Assembly: GCA_964514285.1 (NCBI GenBank) | Contig: CAZEQC010000010.1 | Location: 1 to 64,000 of the forward strand | Direction: 5' to 3' | Length of the DNA: 64,000 nt | DNA from: SKLM01 sp964514285 | GTDB lineage: Bacteria > Chloroflexota > Anaerolineae > B4-G1 | In this document: piece after piece, positions 53,908 to 62,154 of the stretch | Position numbering within the stretch: position 1 is the stretch's first letter | Layout: each line of letters starts with the position of its first letter | The notes under the pieces: model-generated | Told to the model about the DNA's origin: nothing | The model's input: only the letters and a program-made list of their open reading frames with translations | The model's database searches: none | Position numbers and translations under genes: made by a program

Positions 53908-54573
53908 ATGCCAGGCCACGCGACCCGCGACCTCAGACTCGGCGTGATCGGGGGGACGTTCGATCCGCCCCACTATGGCCATCTAGTCCTGGCGGAGAAC
54001 GCTGCTGTCCAGCTTGAGCTGGCCCGGGTGCTCTTCGTCCCCGCCGGGCAGCCGCCCCACAAGCCGGACCAGCCCATCACTCGGGCCCGCGATCGCGTTG
54101 CTATGGTCGAGTTCGCCGTCGCCGACAACGCCGCTTTCCGGCTCTCCCGGGTGGACGTGGAGCGCCCCGGTCCGCACTACACGGTCGATATGCTGGGCAT
54201 CCTCAAGGAGACGTACCCGGGTGCGACGTTCTTCTTCCTCATCGGAGGTGACAGCCTGTCGGACTTCGTCAACTGGCGCGATCCGGCGGGCATCCTGGAG
54301 CAGGCGCAGCTCGGCGTCATGCAGCGCCCGGGCTGGGAGACCGACCTGACGTCGCTGCAGGAGGCACTGCCGGGGATTGAGGAGCGTTTGACCTGGCTGG
54401 ATGCGCCGCACCTGGCGATCTCGGGGACCGATCTCCGGCGCCGCGTCGCCGAGGAGCTGCCGATCCGCTACCTGGTGCCCCCCTCCATCGAGCGCTACGT
54501 CCATGAGCATCGTCTTTATCGATCCAACGTTTCAACCCGCCAACCTGCTAACCTTCAAACGCACAATCACTAA
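53908..54573 (+). CDS. nadD: Nicotinate-nucleotide adenylyltransferase
   Basis: 221 residues. The nucleotidyltransferase signature GGTFDPPHYGHL, the PPHK motif in PAGQPPHKPD, DRVAMVEFAV and the C-terminal SGTDLRRR (ISSTxIR-like) are all present. It makes deamido-NAD from nicotinate mononucleotide and ATP. The last about 16 residues (after HEHRLYRS) are unlike the family and come from a CCAACCTGCTAACCTT-like repetitive sequence, another case of repeat-derived C-terminal extension. Confidence 0.94.
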   Translation: MPGHATRDLRLGVIGGTFDPPHYGHLVLAENAAVQLELARVLFVPAGQPPHKPDQPITRARDRVAMVEFAVADNAAFRLSRVDVERPGPHYTVDMLGILKETYPGATFFFLIGGDSLSDFVNWRDPAGILEQAQLGVMQRPGWETDLTSLQEALPGIEERLTWLDAPHLAISGTDLRRRVAEELPIRYLVPPSIERYVHEHRLYRSNVSTRQPANLQTHNH

Positions 54574-54582
54574 GGAGATCCT

Positions 54583-55485
54583 ATGATGGCTAACACCCAG
54601 TCTGGCACGTCCGCCGGCCGGCGCCCGGTCCGCATCGGCATCCTGGGCGGCAGCGGCTTCTACGCTATGGAGGGGCTGTCGAACGTCGAGGAGCGGCGCG
54701 TCAGCACCCCCTTCGGCGAGCCCTCGGACGCCATCCGCGTGGGGACCATCGACGACGTCCCCGTCGCCTTCCTGGCGCGCCACGGCCGTGGGCATCGTCT
54801 GATGCCCAGCGAGGTGAACTACCGCGCCAATATCTACGCCCTGAAGAGCCTGGGTGTGGAGCAGGTGATCGCGGTGAGCGCCTGCGGCTCGCTCCGGGAG
54901 ACGTTCCACCCGGGGGAGATCGTCATTCCCGACCAGTTGTTCGATTTCACCAAGCAGCGGACCTACTCGTTCTTTGGCGACGGCCTGGTGGCTCACATCG
55001 GCACGGCCGAGCCCTTCTGTCCCCGCTTGTCGCTGGTCCTGGGGGAGGCGGTGAAGGCAGCCGGGGGGGCGGTCCATCCCCACGGGCGCTTCATCACCAT
55101 CGAGGGCCCGCGCTTCAGCACCAAAGGGGAGAGCTTCACCTTCCGCTCCTGGGGCATGGACATCATCGGGATGACCACCAGCCCTGAGGCTTTCCTGGCC
55201 CGCGAGGCGGAGATGTGCTACGCCGTCATGGCGCACGTCACCGACTACGACGTCTGGCACGAGACCGAGGAAGAGGTCAGCGTGGAGGCGGTGGTGCGCA
55301 TCTTGCGTCGGAACACGGCCCTGGCTCAGGAGGCTATTCGCGCCCTGGTGCCCACTCTGGCGGACATAGAGCGGGACTGCGCCTGCAGCGAGGCCCTGGC
55401 GACGGCCATCCTCACCGATCGGGACGTGATCCCGGAGGCGACGAAGGAGCGGCTGAACCTGATCGTAGACAAGTACCTGGATTAG
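54583..55485 (+). CDS. mtnP: 5'-methylthioadenosine phosphorylase
   Basis: 300 residues (ATG 54583 or 54586). Phosphate-binding GGSGFY, the ARHGRGHRLMPSEVNYRANIYALKSLGV block, SACGSLRE, and the substrate segment IEGPRFSTKGES with GMTTSPEAFLARE identify MTAP rather than PNP. It splits methylthioadenosine to adenine and methylthioribose-1-phosphate. The context with a methylthioadenosine/SAH deaminase 3 kb away suggests two routes of methylthioadenosine salvage. AAGGAG precedes the start. Confidence 0.93.
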   Translation: MMANTQSGTSAGRRPVRIGILGGSGFYAMEGLSNVEERRVSTPFGEPSDAIRVGTIDDVPVAFLARHGRGHRLMPSEVNYRANIYALKSLGVEQVIAVSACGSLRETFHPGEIVIPDQLFDFTKQRTYSFFGDGLVAHIGTAEPFCPRLSLVLGEAVKAAGGAVHPHGRFITIEGPRFSTKGESFTFRSWGMDIIGMTTSPEAFLAREAEMCYAVMAHVTDYDVWHETEEEVSVEAVVRILRRNTALAQEAIRALVPTLADIERDCACSEALATAILTDRDVIPEATKERLNLIVDKYLD

Positions 55486-55491
55486 CCCGAC

Positions 55492-58248
55492 ATGGCGGCG
55501 CCAGTCCTTCATCAGACGCAGGCCTTCGGCGGGCCGATGGTGGGAGCGGACCGCCGGGAGCGTGTTCTCTTGCTCCTGGCGGCGGCCTTCGTGATCCTCA
55601 CAGCTGTCACCCTCCACGTCGCCTACCCGCCTTTCGACCTCGGCCACCTGGTTATCACCGGTTCCGTCTTCCTGATCGCCTTCGCCACGGCCCATTTGGC
55701 GCTGTGCCATCATCTGCCGGGCCGCGATCCCTTTCTGCTTCCCACCGCTGCGCTTCTAAGCGGGTGGGGGCTGCTGGTGGTGGGCCGCGTGGCGCCCAGC
55801 TTCCTGCCGCGACAGGCCACTTGGCTGCTGGTGGGGACGCTGGCCATGCTGGCCGTCGTCGAGGTGGGGCGGGACCTGCGCTGGCTACAGCGGTACCGCT
55901 ATACCTGGCTGGTGGCGGGGCTGGCGCTTCTGGCCGCCACGCTGATCCTGGGGGTTAACCCCTCGGGGTCGGGCCCTCGACTCTGGCTGGGTCTCGGCGG
56001 CGCCTATTTCCAGCCGTCGGAGCCCCTCAAGTTGTTGATGGTGGTCTTCCTGGCCTCCTACCTGGCCGACAGGCGGAAGCTGCTGGTCTCGGAAGGGTGG
56101 AAGGTGGGGCCGATCCGGCTGCCCGCGCCGGCCTACGCGGGTCCGCTGGTAGTGATGTTCGGTCTGGCCGTCCTGTTACTGGCTGCGCAGCAGGATCTGG
56201 GCGCCGCCATGCTTTTCTTCCTCACTTTCCTCTCCATGCTCTACCTGGCGACGGCCCGCTGGGGTTACGTCGCTGCCGGATTGGCCCTCTTCGCCGGGGC
56301 CGGCGTGGCGGGCTACGCGCTGTCCTTGCGGCTGGCGCGGCGCGTCGATGCCTGGATCAACCCCTGGTCCGCCGCCGCCGACTGGTCCTTCCAGATCGTC
56401 CAATCTCTGCTCGCCTTCGGCGCCGGCGGCGTCCTGGGTGAGGGTCTGGGCCTGGGGCGGCCGACGTTCATCCCCGCGGTGCACACGGACTTCACCTTTG
56501 CCGCGATCGGCGAGTCCTTCGGGCTGGTCGGCCTGCTGGCCGTCATCGGCCTTTACGCCGTGCTCCTTCTGCGTGGCTTCCGGGCAGCGGCCCGCGCCGG
56601 GCGGACCTTCGAGCGCTATCTGGCCGCCGGCCTGACGGCGGGATTGATCATCCAGGCCTGGGTCATCATGGCCGCCAACGTGAAGCTGGCGCCCATCGCC
56701 GGCGTGACCCTGCCCTTCCTCTCCTATGGGGGCTCGTCGCTCCTCTCCACCTTTATCGCGCTGGGGCTGCTGCTGCGCATCTCGGGGCGGGCAAACCGGC
56801 GGGTCAACAGCTCCCCTGGCACCAGTGCCACGCGCCGGTCGATCTACCGCACGGCGGCGGCGCTGGCGGCGGCGCTGGCCCTGCTGGCCGCCTTCTGCGG
56901 CTACTGGACCGTGGTGCGGTCCGACTGGCTGGTGGCCCGGGAGGACAACCCTCGTCGGGTCGCCTACGAGCGCCGCATCGTCCGCGGGCGGGTGCTCGAT
57001 CGCCACGGCGAGGCCCTGGCGAGCGTCCGGGTGGGACCGTCAGGCCTGGTCACCCGCACCTATCCCCTGCCGGAGGCGGCCCCGGTGGTGGGCTACGCCA
57101 GCCTCCGCTATGGAAGCGGCGGCGTCGAGGCCGCCTTCGACGAGGTTCTGCGGGGGGAAGCGGGACGCGGGGCTCTGGAAACCTGGTGGGCGGAGCTCCT
57201 CCACCGCGCGCCGCAGGGGCGGGACGTGCAGCTGACGTTGGACGCCGGCCTCCAGCGGCGGGCCGAGGAGGCACTGGCGGGAGGGGCCGGCGCGGCGGTC
57301 CTCCTGGAGGTCCCGACGGGGCAGGTGCTGGCCATGGGCAGCACCCCCACCTTCGACCCCGCGCGGCTGGGTGAGGCGTGGGAGCAGTTGCGGGAGGACC
57401 CCTCCGCCCCGCTGTTGAACCGGGCGACGCAGGGCCTCTACCAGCCCGGGGCCGCGCTGCAGACGGTGGTGGTCGCCGAGGCCCTCCATCGGGGTGTCAT
57501 CGACGACCTGGAGGGCGACGTCGGCTCGGCTTTGACGGAGCGCATCGCCGTCGACGGTTTCGAGGTGGGCTGCAGCGTGCCCCCTGAAGGCGCCCCGACG
57601 CTGGCCCACGCCTACGCTGCCGGCTGTCCCGCGCCGATCCGCGACCTGGGTCGATGGCTGGGCGCGGATGGCCTGGCGGAGGCTGTGGCGCGGTGGCGGC
57701 TGACGGTGCCGCCTCCGCTGGGGATCCCCACCGAGTCGTCGGATTGGAGTCGCTCAGACCTCTCCTCTCGCTCCTCAGTGGAGGAGGAGGCGGTGGGGCA
57801 GGGGGCGCTGACGGTGACCCCGCTCCAGATGGCGCGGGTGGCGGCGACGGTGGCTAACGGAGGCGAGATGCCGGATCCTCGGCTGGCCCTGCGGGTGCAG
57901 GACAGCGACGGCGGCTGGCGGTCGGCCGCGGCCGAGGGGGGCGACGAGGTCGAGCGAATCCTCTCCGCCGCCGATGCCCAACGGCTCCTCGCCACCTGGC
58001 GGCGATGGGATGTTTCGGGTCACGGAGACATCTTGGGGCACGGCGGCGTCGCCGTTGCCGGCGAGGGGGCGCCCCACGCCTGGTTCCTCGGCGTGGCTCC
58101 GGCCGGTGCGGCCCCGCGCTATGCGGTGGCGGTGCTGGTGGAGCACACGGAGGAGCGCGGCCAGGCCACGGCCATCGGCCGGGAGCTGCTGGAGGCGGCG
58201 CTGGCGGTCTCCCCCTCACCTAACCTCTCCCCCGGGGGAGAGGGATAG
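55492..58248 (+). CDS. FtsW/RodA-type SEDS protein fused to a degenerate penicillin-binding domain
   Basis: 918 residues. Residues 1-430 form a SEDS glycosyltransferase (FtsW/RodA/SpoVE) with about ten helices and intact blocks DAWINPWSAAADWSFQIVQS, FGAGGVLGEGLGLGRP and AVHTDFTFAAIGESFG. After one more helix (about 455-475), residues about 490-905 have the fold of a class B PBP transpeptidase (RGRVLDRHGEALA, VQLTLDAGLQRRAEEAL, GAAVLLEVPTGQVLAMGSTPTFDP). All three catalytic motifs are lost: SxxK reads A654-A-L-Q657, SxN reads G711-C-P713, KTG reads H850-G-G852. So it probably polymerises glycan but does not crosslink. The last codons (SPNLSPGGEG) come from a palindromic repeat. Confidence 0.9.
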   Translation: MAAPVLHQTQAFGGPMVGADRRERVLLLLAAAFVILTAVTLHVAYPPFDLGHLVITGSVFLIAFATAHLALCHHLPGRDPFLLPTAALLSGWGLLVVGRVAPSFLPRQATWLLVGTLAMLAVVEVGRDLRWLQRYRYTWLVAGLALLAATLILGVNPSGSGPRLWLGLGGAYFQPSEPLKLLMVVFLASYLADRRKLLVSEGWKVGPIRLPAPAYAGPLVVMFGLAVLLLAAQQDLGAAMLFFLTFLSMLYLATARWGYVAAGLALFAGAGVAGYALSLRLARRVDAWINPWSAAADWSFQIVQSLLAFGAGGVLGEGLGLGRPTFIPAVHTDFTFAAIGESFGLVGLLAVIGLYAVLLLRGFRAAARAGRTFERYLAAGLTAGLIIQAWVIMAANVKLAPIAGVTLPFLSYGGSSLLSTFIALGLLLRISGRANRRVNSSPGTSATRRSIYRTAAALAAALALLAAFCGYWTVVRSDWLVAREDNPRRVAYERRIVRGRVLDRHGEALASVRVGPSGLVTRTYPLPEAAPVVGYASLRYGSGGVEAAFDEVLRGEAGRGALETWWAELLHRAPQGRDVQLTLDAGLQRRAEEALAGGAGAAVLLEVPTGQVLAMGSTPTFDPARLGEAWEQLREDPSAPLLNRATQGLYQPGAALQTVVVAEALHRGVIDDLEGDVGSALTERIAVDGFEVGCSVPPEGAPTLAHAYAAGCPAPIRDLGRWLGADGLAEAVARWRLTVPPPLGIPTESSDWSRSDLSSRSSVEEEAVGQGALTVTPLQMARVAATVANGGEMPDPRLALRVQDSDGGWRSAAAEGGDEVERILSAADAQRLLATWRRWDVSGHGDILGHGGVAVAGEGAPHAWFLGVAPAGAAPRYAVAVLVEHTEERGQATAIGRELLEAALAVSPSPNLSPGGEG

Positions 58249-58368
58249 GCTTTCACCCCTCTCGGGCCCGCTCCGCTGGGTTCAGTCTTGTCCCCAGGGG
58301 GGAGGGGGATAGGCTGGTTCTGCCTCAGATGGTTTGGTTCTCTCTCCTGAGGGAGAGGGGGTGTGGCT
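58211..58368. repeat. Cluster of palindromic CTCTCCC/GGGAGAG repeats
   Basis: Three variants of a CCTCTCCCCC-GGGGGAGAGGGATAGGCT-like unit follow each other, interrupted by GCCCGCTCCGCTGGG. The first supplies the stop codon of the FtsW/PBP gene. They are related to the repeat at the end of leuA (44662). They lie between convergent genes and may also act as transcript ends. Confidence 0.65.
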
Positions 58369-58407
58369 TTGGGGCGGCGTGAGTTCTTGGGATGGTGGGG
58401 GGGCGCG

Positions 58408-60393
58408 CTACGGGCCTGGCTCCCGGGATGCCAGCTCCACGTACTCCTGCTTCACCACTTCCCTCTCCACGTCGAACATGTCGAGAAGCTCGCCCATCAA
58501 CTCCGCCTTCCGCTCGGCGTCGTGCGCCGACCAGGTGCGGCTCTTGATCTCCAGGAAGACTCCGGGCAGCTCTGGCTTCGTCACCCGATCGAGGTTGATG
58601 GCGAAGTCCGTCCCGCCGTAGCGGATGTGGTACCGCCGCCGGTCCTTGTGCACCTTCAACTCGTCCATCGGCTGGAAATACTCCCGGTAGAAGCGCCGGC
58701 TGTGGACCGCCGGGGCGTCGAAGCGTGACCGGGAGAGGAGGATGGAGCGGGTGAACTCCCGCTCCTTCGTCTCTCCGATCAGGGTGAGTCGGTAGACGAT
58801 GTCGTCGACGTTGCTGTCCTCGTCCAGGACCTCGTCCTCGCGGTAGCGGAGGCGGCTCGTCTCCACGTCTCCGAAGAGGAAGTAGGTGTCGTACTGGTGC
58901 CGCCACGACGAGCGCACCACGGGCACCTCGTCGCTCCCCAGCACCGCCTCCATCGGGGAGGCGTCGTCGAGGTGGACCTTGACCTGGACCTCGAAGGTCT
59001 CCACGCGGTCCACGCCGCCGATGGCGACCAGCTTGCTCAGCACGCTCTCCTCGCGCTCCATCAGGAACTGGTCGATGCGGCGCGCTGTCTTGACCGCCCT
59101 TCGCTTCAGCTCCTCCGCGTCCAGCGTCAGCAGCTCCCGGTCCCGCAGCAGCCATCGGCCGTCGCAGAGGACGTGGCGCACGTCCCAGCTCTTGCCGGAG
59201 TAGACGATCAGCGAGTAGATGCTGTCCGGACGGCGATGGAACTGGGGGGTGAGATGGAGTCGATCCAGGTCCACCACGGCGACGTCCGCGCGCTTTCCTA
59301 CCTCCAGGGAGCCGGTGCGGTCGGCGATGTGGAGCGCCTCGGCGCCCAGCCGGGTGGCCATGGCGAGCGCCTGGCGGGCCGGCAGGGCGGTGGGGTCCTC
59401 GGTGGCGCCTTTGGCGAGCAGCGCCGCCAGCCGCACCTCCTCGAACATGTCGAGATCGTTGTTGCTGGCCGCCCCGTCGGTCCCGATCGCGACGGGTATC
59501 CCCAGGGCCATCATCTTGGCCACCGGCGCGAAGCCGCTGGAGAGCTTCAGGTTGCTGGACGGGTTATGGGCGATGCCAGCCCTGCGGCTGCGGAGGGTGC
59601 GCAGCTCGCTCTCCTCCAGATGGACGCAGTGGTGGGCCGTCACCTTGGCCTCGAAGAGCCCCTGCCGGTCGAGCCAGGGCACGACGGCCATATCGCGCGC
59701 CTCGAGGTGCTCCTGGACCTCTTGCTCCGTCTCCGCCACGTGGATGTGGATGGGGACGTCGTGCTTCAGGGCCAGGGCCTTGCTCTGCTCCAACATCTCG
59801 GTCGTGGCGGTGTAGGCGGCGTGAGGCCCGATGGCCGGGACGATCAGCTCGTGCCCCGCCCAGCGGGCGACGAAATCGTGGGCCAGGCGGAGCCCCTCGT
59901 CGTAGCTGGCGGCGTCTGGCGTGGGGAACTTGAGGATCGACTGGGCGCAGACGGCCCGCATGCCGGCCTCGGCCGTGGCGTCGGCGACGGCCTCCTCGTA
60001 GTAGTACATGTCGCCGAAGCAGGTGACGCCGGAGCGGAGCATCTCGGCGCAGGCGATCTGAGCGCCCAGCCAGCAGAAGTCGGGCCGCACGAACTCCCGC
60101 TCCACGGGCATCATATAGCCCATCAGCCAGACGTCGAGCCGCAGGTCGTCTGCCAGCCCGCGGAGCAGCGTCATGGGGGCGTGGGTGTGCCCGTTGATCA
60201 GCCCCGGCATCACGGCGCATCCGGAGCAGTCGATCACCTCGTCGGCCGTATGCGACGCAGTCACCTCGTCGGCCGGGCCGACGACGGCGATAGCGCCGTC
60301 CTGGATGCCCACGGCGCCCGGCGAGAAGAGGTCGAAGCTCTCGTTCATAGTGAGGACATCGCCGCCGGTGAGGATCAGATCGATCTCTTTCAT
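58408..60393 (-). CDS. Methylthioadenosine/SAH deaminase fused to a CYTH domain
   Basis: 661 residues. Residues 1-about 435 are a metal amidohydrolase of the MTA/SAH deaminase group: INGHTHAPM, HVAETEQE, HHCVHL, HNPSSNLKL and GTDGAASNN (metal and catalytic residues all present). Residues about 460-655 are CYTH-like (adenylate cyclase-2/thiamine triphosphatase tunnel fold): the ExExK element reads E468-V-Q470-V-K472, with Gln for the middle Glu; RLRYRED, DRRRYHIRY, INLDRV and FLEIKSRTW follow. The first half should deaminate methylthioadenosine, SAH or adenosine. The CYTH half may bind or cleave a triphosphate. The fusion is uncommon as far as I know. Confidence 0.88.
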   Translation of the reverse strand: MKEIDLILTGGDVLTMNESFDLFSPGAVGIQDGAIAVVGPADEVTASHTADEVIDCSGCAVMPGLINGHTHAPMTLLRGLADDLRLDVWLMGYMMPVEREFVRPDFCWLGAQIACAEMLRSGVTCFGDMYYYEEAVADATAEAGMRAVCAQSILKFPTPDAASYDEGLRLAHDFVARWAGHELIVPAIGPHAAYTATTEMLEQSKALALKHDVPIHIHVAETEQEVQEHLEARDMAVVPWLDRQGLFEAKVTAHHCVHLEESELRTLRSRRAGIAHNPSSNLKLSSGFAPVAKMMALGIPVAIGTDGAASNNDLDMFEEVRLAALLAKGATEDPTALPARQALAMATRLGAEALHIADRTGSLEVGKRADVAVVDLDRLHLTPQFHRRPDSIYSLIVYSGKSWDVRHVLCDGRWLLRDRELLTLDAEELKRRAVKTARRIDQFLMEREESVLSKLVAIGGVDRVETFEVQVKVHLDDASPMEAVLGSDEVPVVRSSWRHQYDTYFLFGDVETSRLRYREDEVLDEDSNVDDIVYRLTLIGETKEREFTRSILLSRSRFDAPAVHSRRFYREYFQPMDELKVHKDRRRYHIRYGGTDFAINLDRVTKPELPGVFLEIKSRTWSAHDAERKAELMGELLDMFDVEREVVKQEYVELASREPGP

Positions 60394-60461
60394 AGAGTGA
60401 CTCCCTGAATTGCAGAAGCTGGCCGATGGGGCAGGCCCTCGGCGTCGTGATTGAGGCTTTG

Positions 60462-60490
60462 ATTATAGCCCCAGTTCGGCGAGCGTGCAA
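60462..60490 (-). promoter_or_regulatory. Promoter of the deaminase-CYTH gene
   Basis: Minus-strand TATAAT (60467-60462) and TTGCAC (60490-60485), spacer 17 bp, about 70 bases before the start. Confidence 0.7.
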
Positions 60491-60538
60491 TTTGGACCTC
60501 AGAACACGGATCGCGGGAAAGCAACGGATTGAGAAGCG

Positions 60539-60648
60539 GTACCTATTCACCTTGTGGCTCTCATGCTCTAGCCGGATTCGCAACCCGACGATTTCGCGCC
60601 CAAGACCGCGGATCACGGATCCGCTGGGAGCAGCAGGTGAACAGTTAC
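60539..60648. mobile_element. Short inverted-repeat element, copy B (MITE-like) with target duplication
   Basis: 110 bases. Left end GTACCTATTCACC and right end GGTGAACAGTTAC are inverted repeats at 11 of 13 positions. It is flanked by a perfect 8-bp direct duplication GAGAAGCG (60531-60538 and 60649-60656). It shares most of its interior with copy A at 49567, minus about 15 bases, and has no ORF. Terminal repeats plus duplication suggest movement by a transposase acting in trans. Confidence 0.75.
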
Positions 60649-60718
60649 GAGAAGCGGTTCTATGGTAGGTCCTGGCGCCGGCTCCTTTTGCCCAGGTGTT
60701 CCATTTCCTTAAAAATCA

Positions 60719-60747
60719 TTGCAAAGCCGCCCCTGATATGATAGAAT
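60719..60747 (+). promoter_or_regulatory. Promoter of the endonuclease/exonuclease-family gene
   Basis: TTGCAA 60719-60724 and TAGAAT 60742-60747, spacer 17 bp, about 55 bases before the start codon. Confidence 0.65.
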
Positions 60748-60801
60748 GGGACTGACAAAGGACGACGTGGATGGTGAGGCCCTAGCCTCGAAGGAGTGAT
60801 C

Positions 60802-61776
60802 ATGCCTCGCATAACGGATCAACCCCCCGCTGCGATCGCCCAGGAGCTGGCCGAGTTAGACCTGGCCCTGGACGACGCCATTCCGGCCAAGGCCCTCGAT
60901 CGCAACCTGCTCATCGCCACCTGGAACATCCGGGCCTTCGGTAACTTGACCAAGAAGTGGCAGGCCGACGAGGACGACAGCCCCAAGCGCGACTTCCACG
61001 CCCTGCATGCCATCACGCGCATCGTCTCCCGCTTCGACGTGATCGCCGTCCAGGAGGTGAGCGGCAACCTGCGGGCGCTCCGCTACATGATGGAGCTCCT
61101 CGGTCCACACTGGAGCTTCATCCTCTCCGACGTGACGCGCGGCGCGCCGGGGAACGGCGAGCGCCTGGCCTTCCTCTTCGACACCCGCCGCGTCCAGCTC
61201 TCCGGGCTGGCCTGCGAGCTGGTCGTGCCCCAGGAGGAGCTGGACCGCATCAATGCTGACGCGCTCCATCAGCAGTTCGCCCGCACGCCCTACGCGGTGA
61301 GCTTCCTCGCCGGCGGCAAGACCTTTATCCTGGTCACGCTCCACGTGATCTACGGTGAGCGGCCGGAGGAGCGTGTGCCGGAGTTGAAGGCCATCGCCGA
61401 CTGGCTGGCGGGATGGGCCCGGGAGATCAACACCTGGGGCCACAACCTGATCGCCCTGGGCGACTTCAACATCGACCGCCACGGCGACGCGCTCTACGAA
61501 GCTTTCACCTCCACCGGCCTCTCGGTGCCGAAAGACCTGCAAGAGATCCCCCGTACCATCTTCAGCGACCCAGAGGACCCGACGTTCTACGATCAGATCG
61601 CCTGGTTCACCGAGAAGGAGAAAGATCGACCTGCGCTCTCCCTGGCGTACGTCAAGGGTGGCAGTTTCGAGTTCCCTGAGCATACGCTGACGGGGTTAGA
61701 TCTGAGTCCCTTCGAGCTTTCGTGGCGCATCTCGGACCATTACCCGCTGTGGACCGAGTTTTGGATGCGGGAGTAG
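60802..61776 (+). CDS. Endonuclease/exonuclease/phosphatase family protein
   Basis: 324 residues. The fold is marked by IATWNIRAFG (Asn ligand), DVIAVQEVSG (catalytic Glu), TLHVIYG, LIALGDFNIDR (GDFN) and the C-terminal ISDHYPLW (SDHxP). This metal-dependent family includes nucleases and phospho(di)esterases. No signal peptide is seen. AAGGAG at 60791-60796 lies 5 bases before ATG 60802; GTG 60796 overlaps that RBS, so it is not the start. The substrate is unknown. Confidence 0.9.
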   Translation: MPRITDQPPAAIAQELAELDLALDDAIPAKALDRNLLIATWNIRAFGNLTKKWQADEDDSPKRDFHALHAITRIVSRFDVIAVQEVSGNLRALRYMMELLGPHWSFILSDVTRGAPGNGERLAFLFDTRRVQLSGLACELVVPQEELDRINADALHQQFARTPYAVSFLAGGKTFILVTLHVIYGERPEERVPELKAIADWLAGWAREINTWGHNLIALGDFNIDRHGDALYEAFTSTGLSVPKDLQEIPRTIFSDPEDPTFYDQIAWFTEKEKDRPALSLAYVKGGSFEFPEHTLTGLDLSPFELSWRISDHYPLWTEFWMRE

Positions 61777-62062
61777 CGCCCTAAGCGATGTAGGTCGGGC
61801 GAGGCGGTCTCCGCCCCCATACCCGACGGCGTAGGCGCTTCAACAACTGAAGAAGTCCCACCTGGAGCCGCGGCGTTGGGCTGTCCTCTTCGTCTATCGC
61901 CGCGGCTGCTTATGCACGGTCTTCGCGTGCTCCCCATTTTCCCTTTGCCCATCGAGGCTTTTTACCCCGCTGCGTCGGGCTGCGCGGGGCTGCCCACGTC
62001 TTCGTCCCGGGATCCCTTCTGGCTATTACGATAGATTTGTCAATAAGTTGTAAAACTAACCC
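61777..62062. other. Intergenic stretch with two hairpins
   Basis: No credible gene. GTCGGG (61794-61799)/CCCGAC (61822-61827) encloses an inner GGCGG/CCGCC pair, and AGCCGCGGCG (61866-61875)/CGCCGCGGCT (61898-61907) is a perfect 10-bp stem. They may end transcription of the preceding gene. An 8-base pair TTTGTCAA (62036-62043)/TTGACAAA (62063-62070) leads into the next promoter. Confidence 0.55.
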
Positions 62063-62091
62063 TTGACAAAACCTGTCATTTGTGATACAAT
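62063..62091 (+). promoter_or_regulatory. Promoter and possible operator of the fasciclin gene
   Basis: TTGACA 62063-62068 and TACAAT 62086-62091, spacer 17 bp. TGACA-AAACC-TGTCA (62064-62078) is an inverted repeat over the -35, a plausible operator. The surrounding sequence is strikingly AT-rich for this genome. Confidence 0.8.
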
Positions 62092-62124
62092 TATTTTACA
62101 CTTAGAGGACAAGCTTTAGACATG

Positions 62125-62140
62125 CGTGCTAAAAAGCACG
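62125..62140 (+). other. Hairpin just before the fasciclin ribosome binding site
   Basis: CGTGCT-AAAA-AGCACG is a perfect 6-bp stem with a 4-base loop; AGGAGAGG follows 4 bases later. It could influence translation initiation or mRNA stability. Confidence 0.5.
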
Positions 62141-62154
62141 ATAGGAGAGGTGAG

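Noticed and set aside
58325..59155. Open frames overlapping the CYTH part on the same strand
   Set aside because: They are Arg/Gly/Ala-rich out-of-frame translations of the deaminase-CYTH gene.
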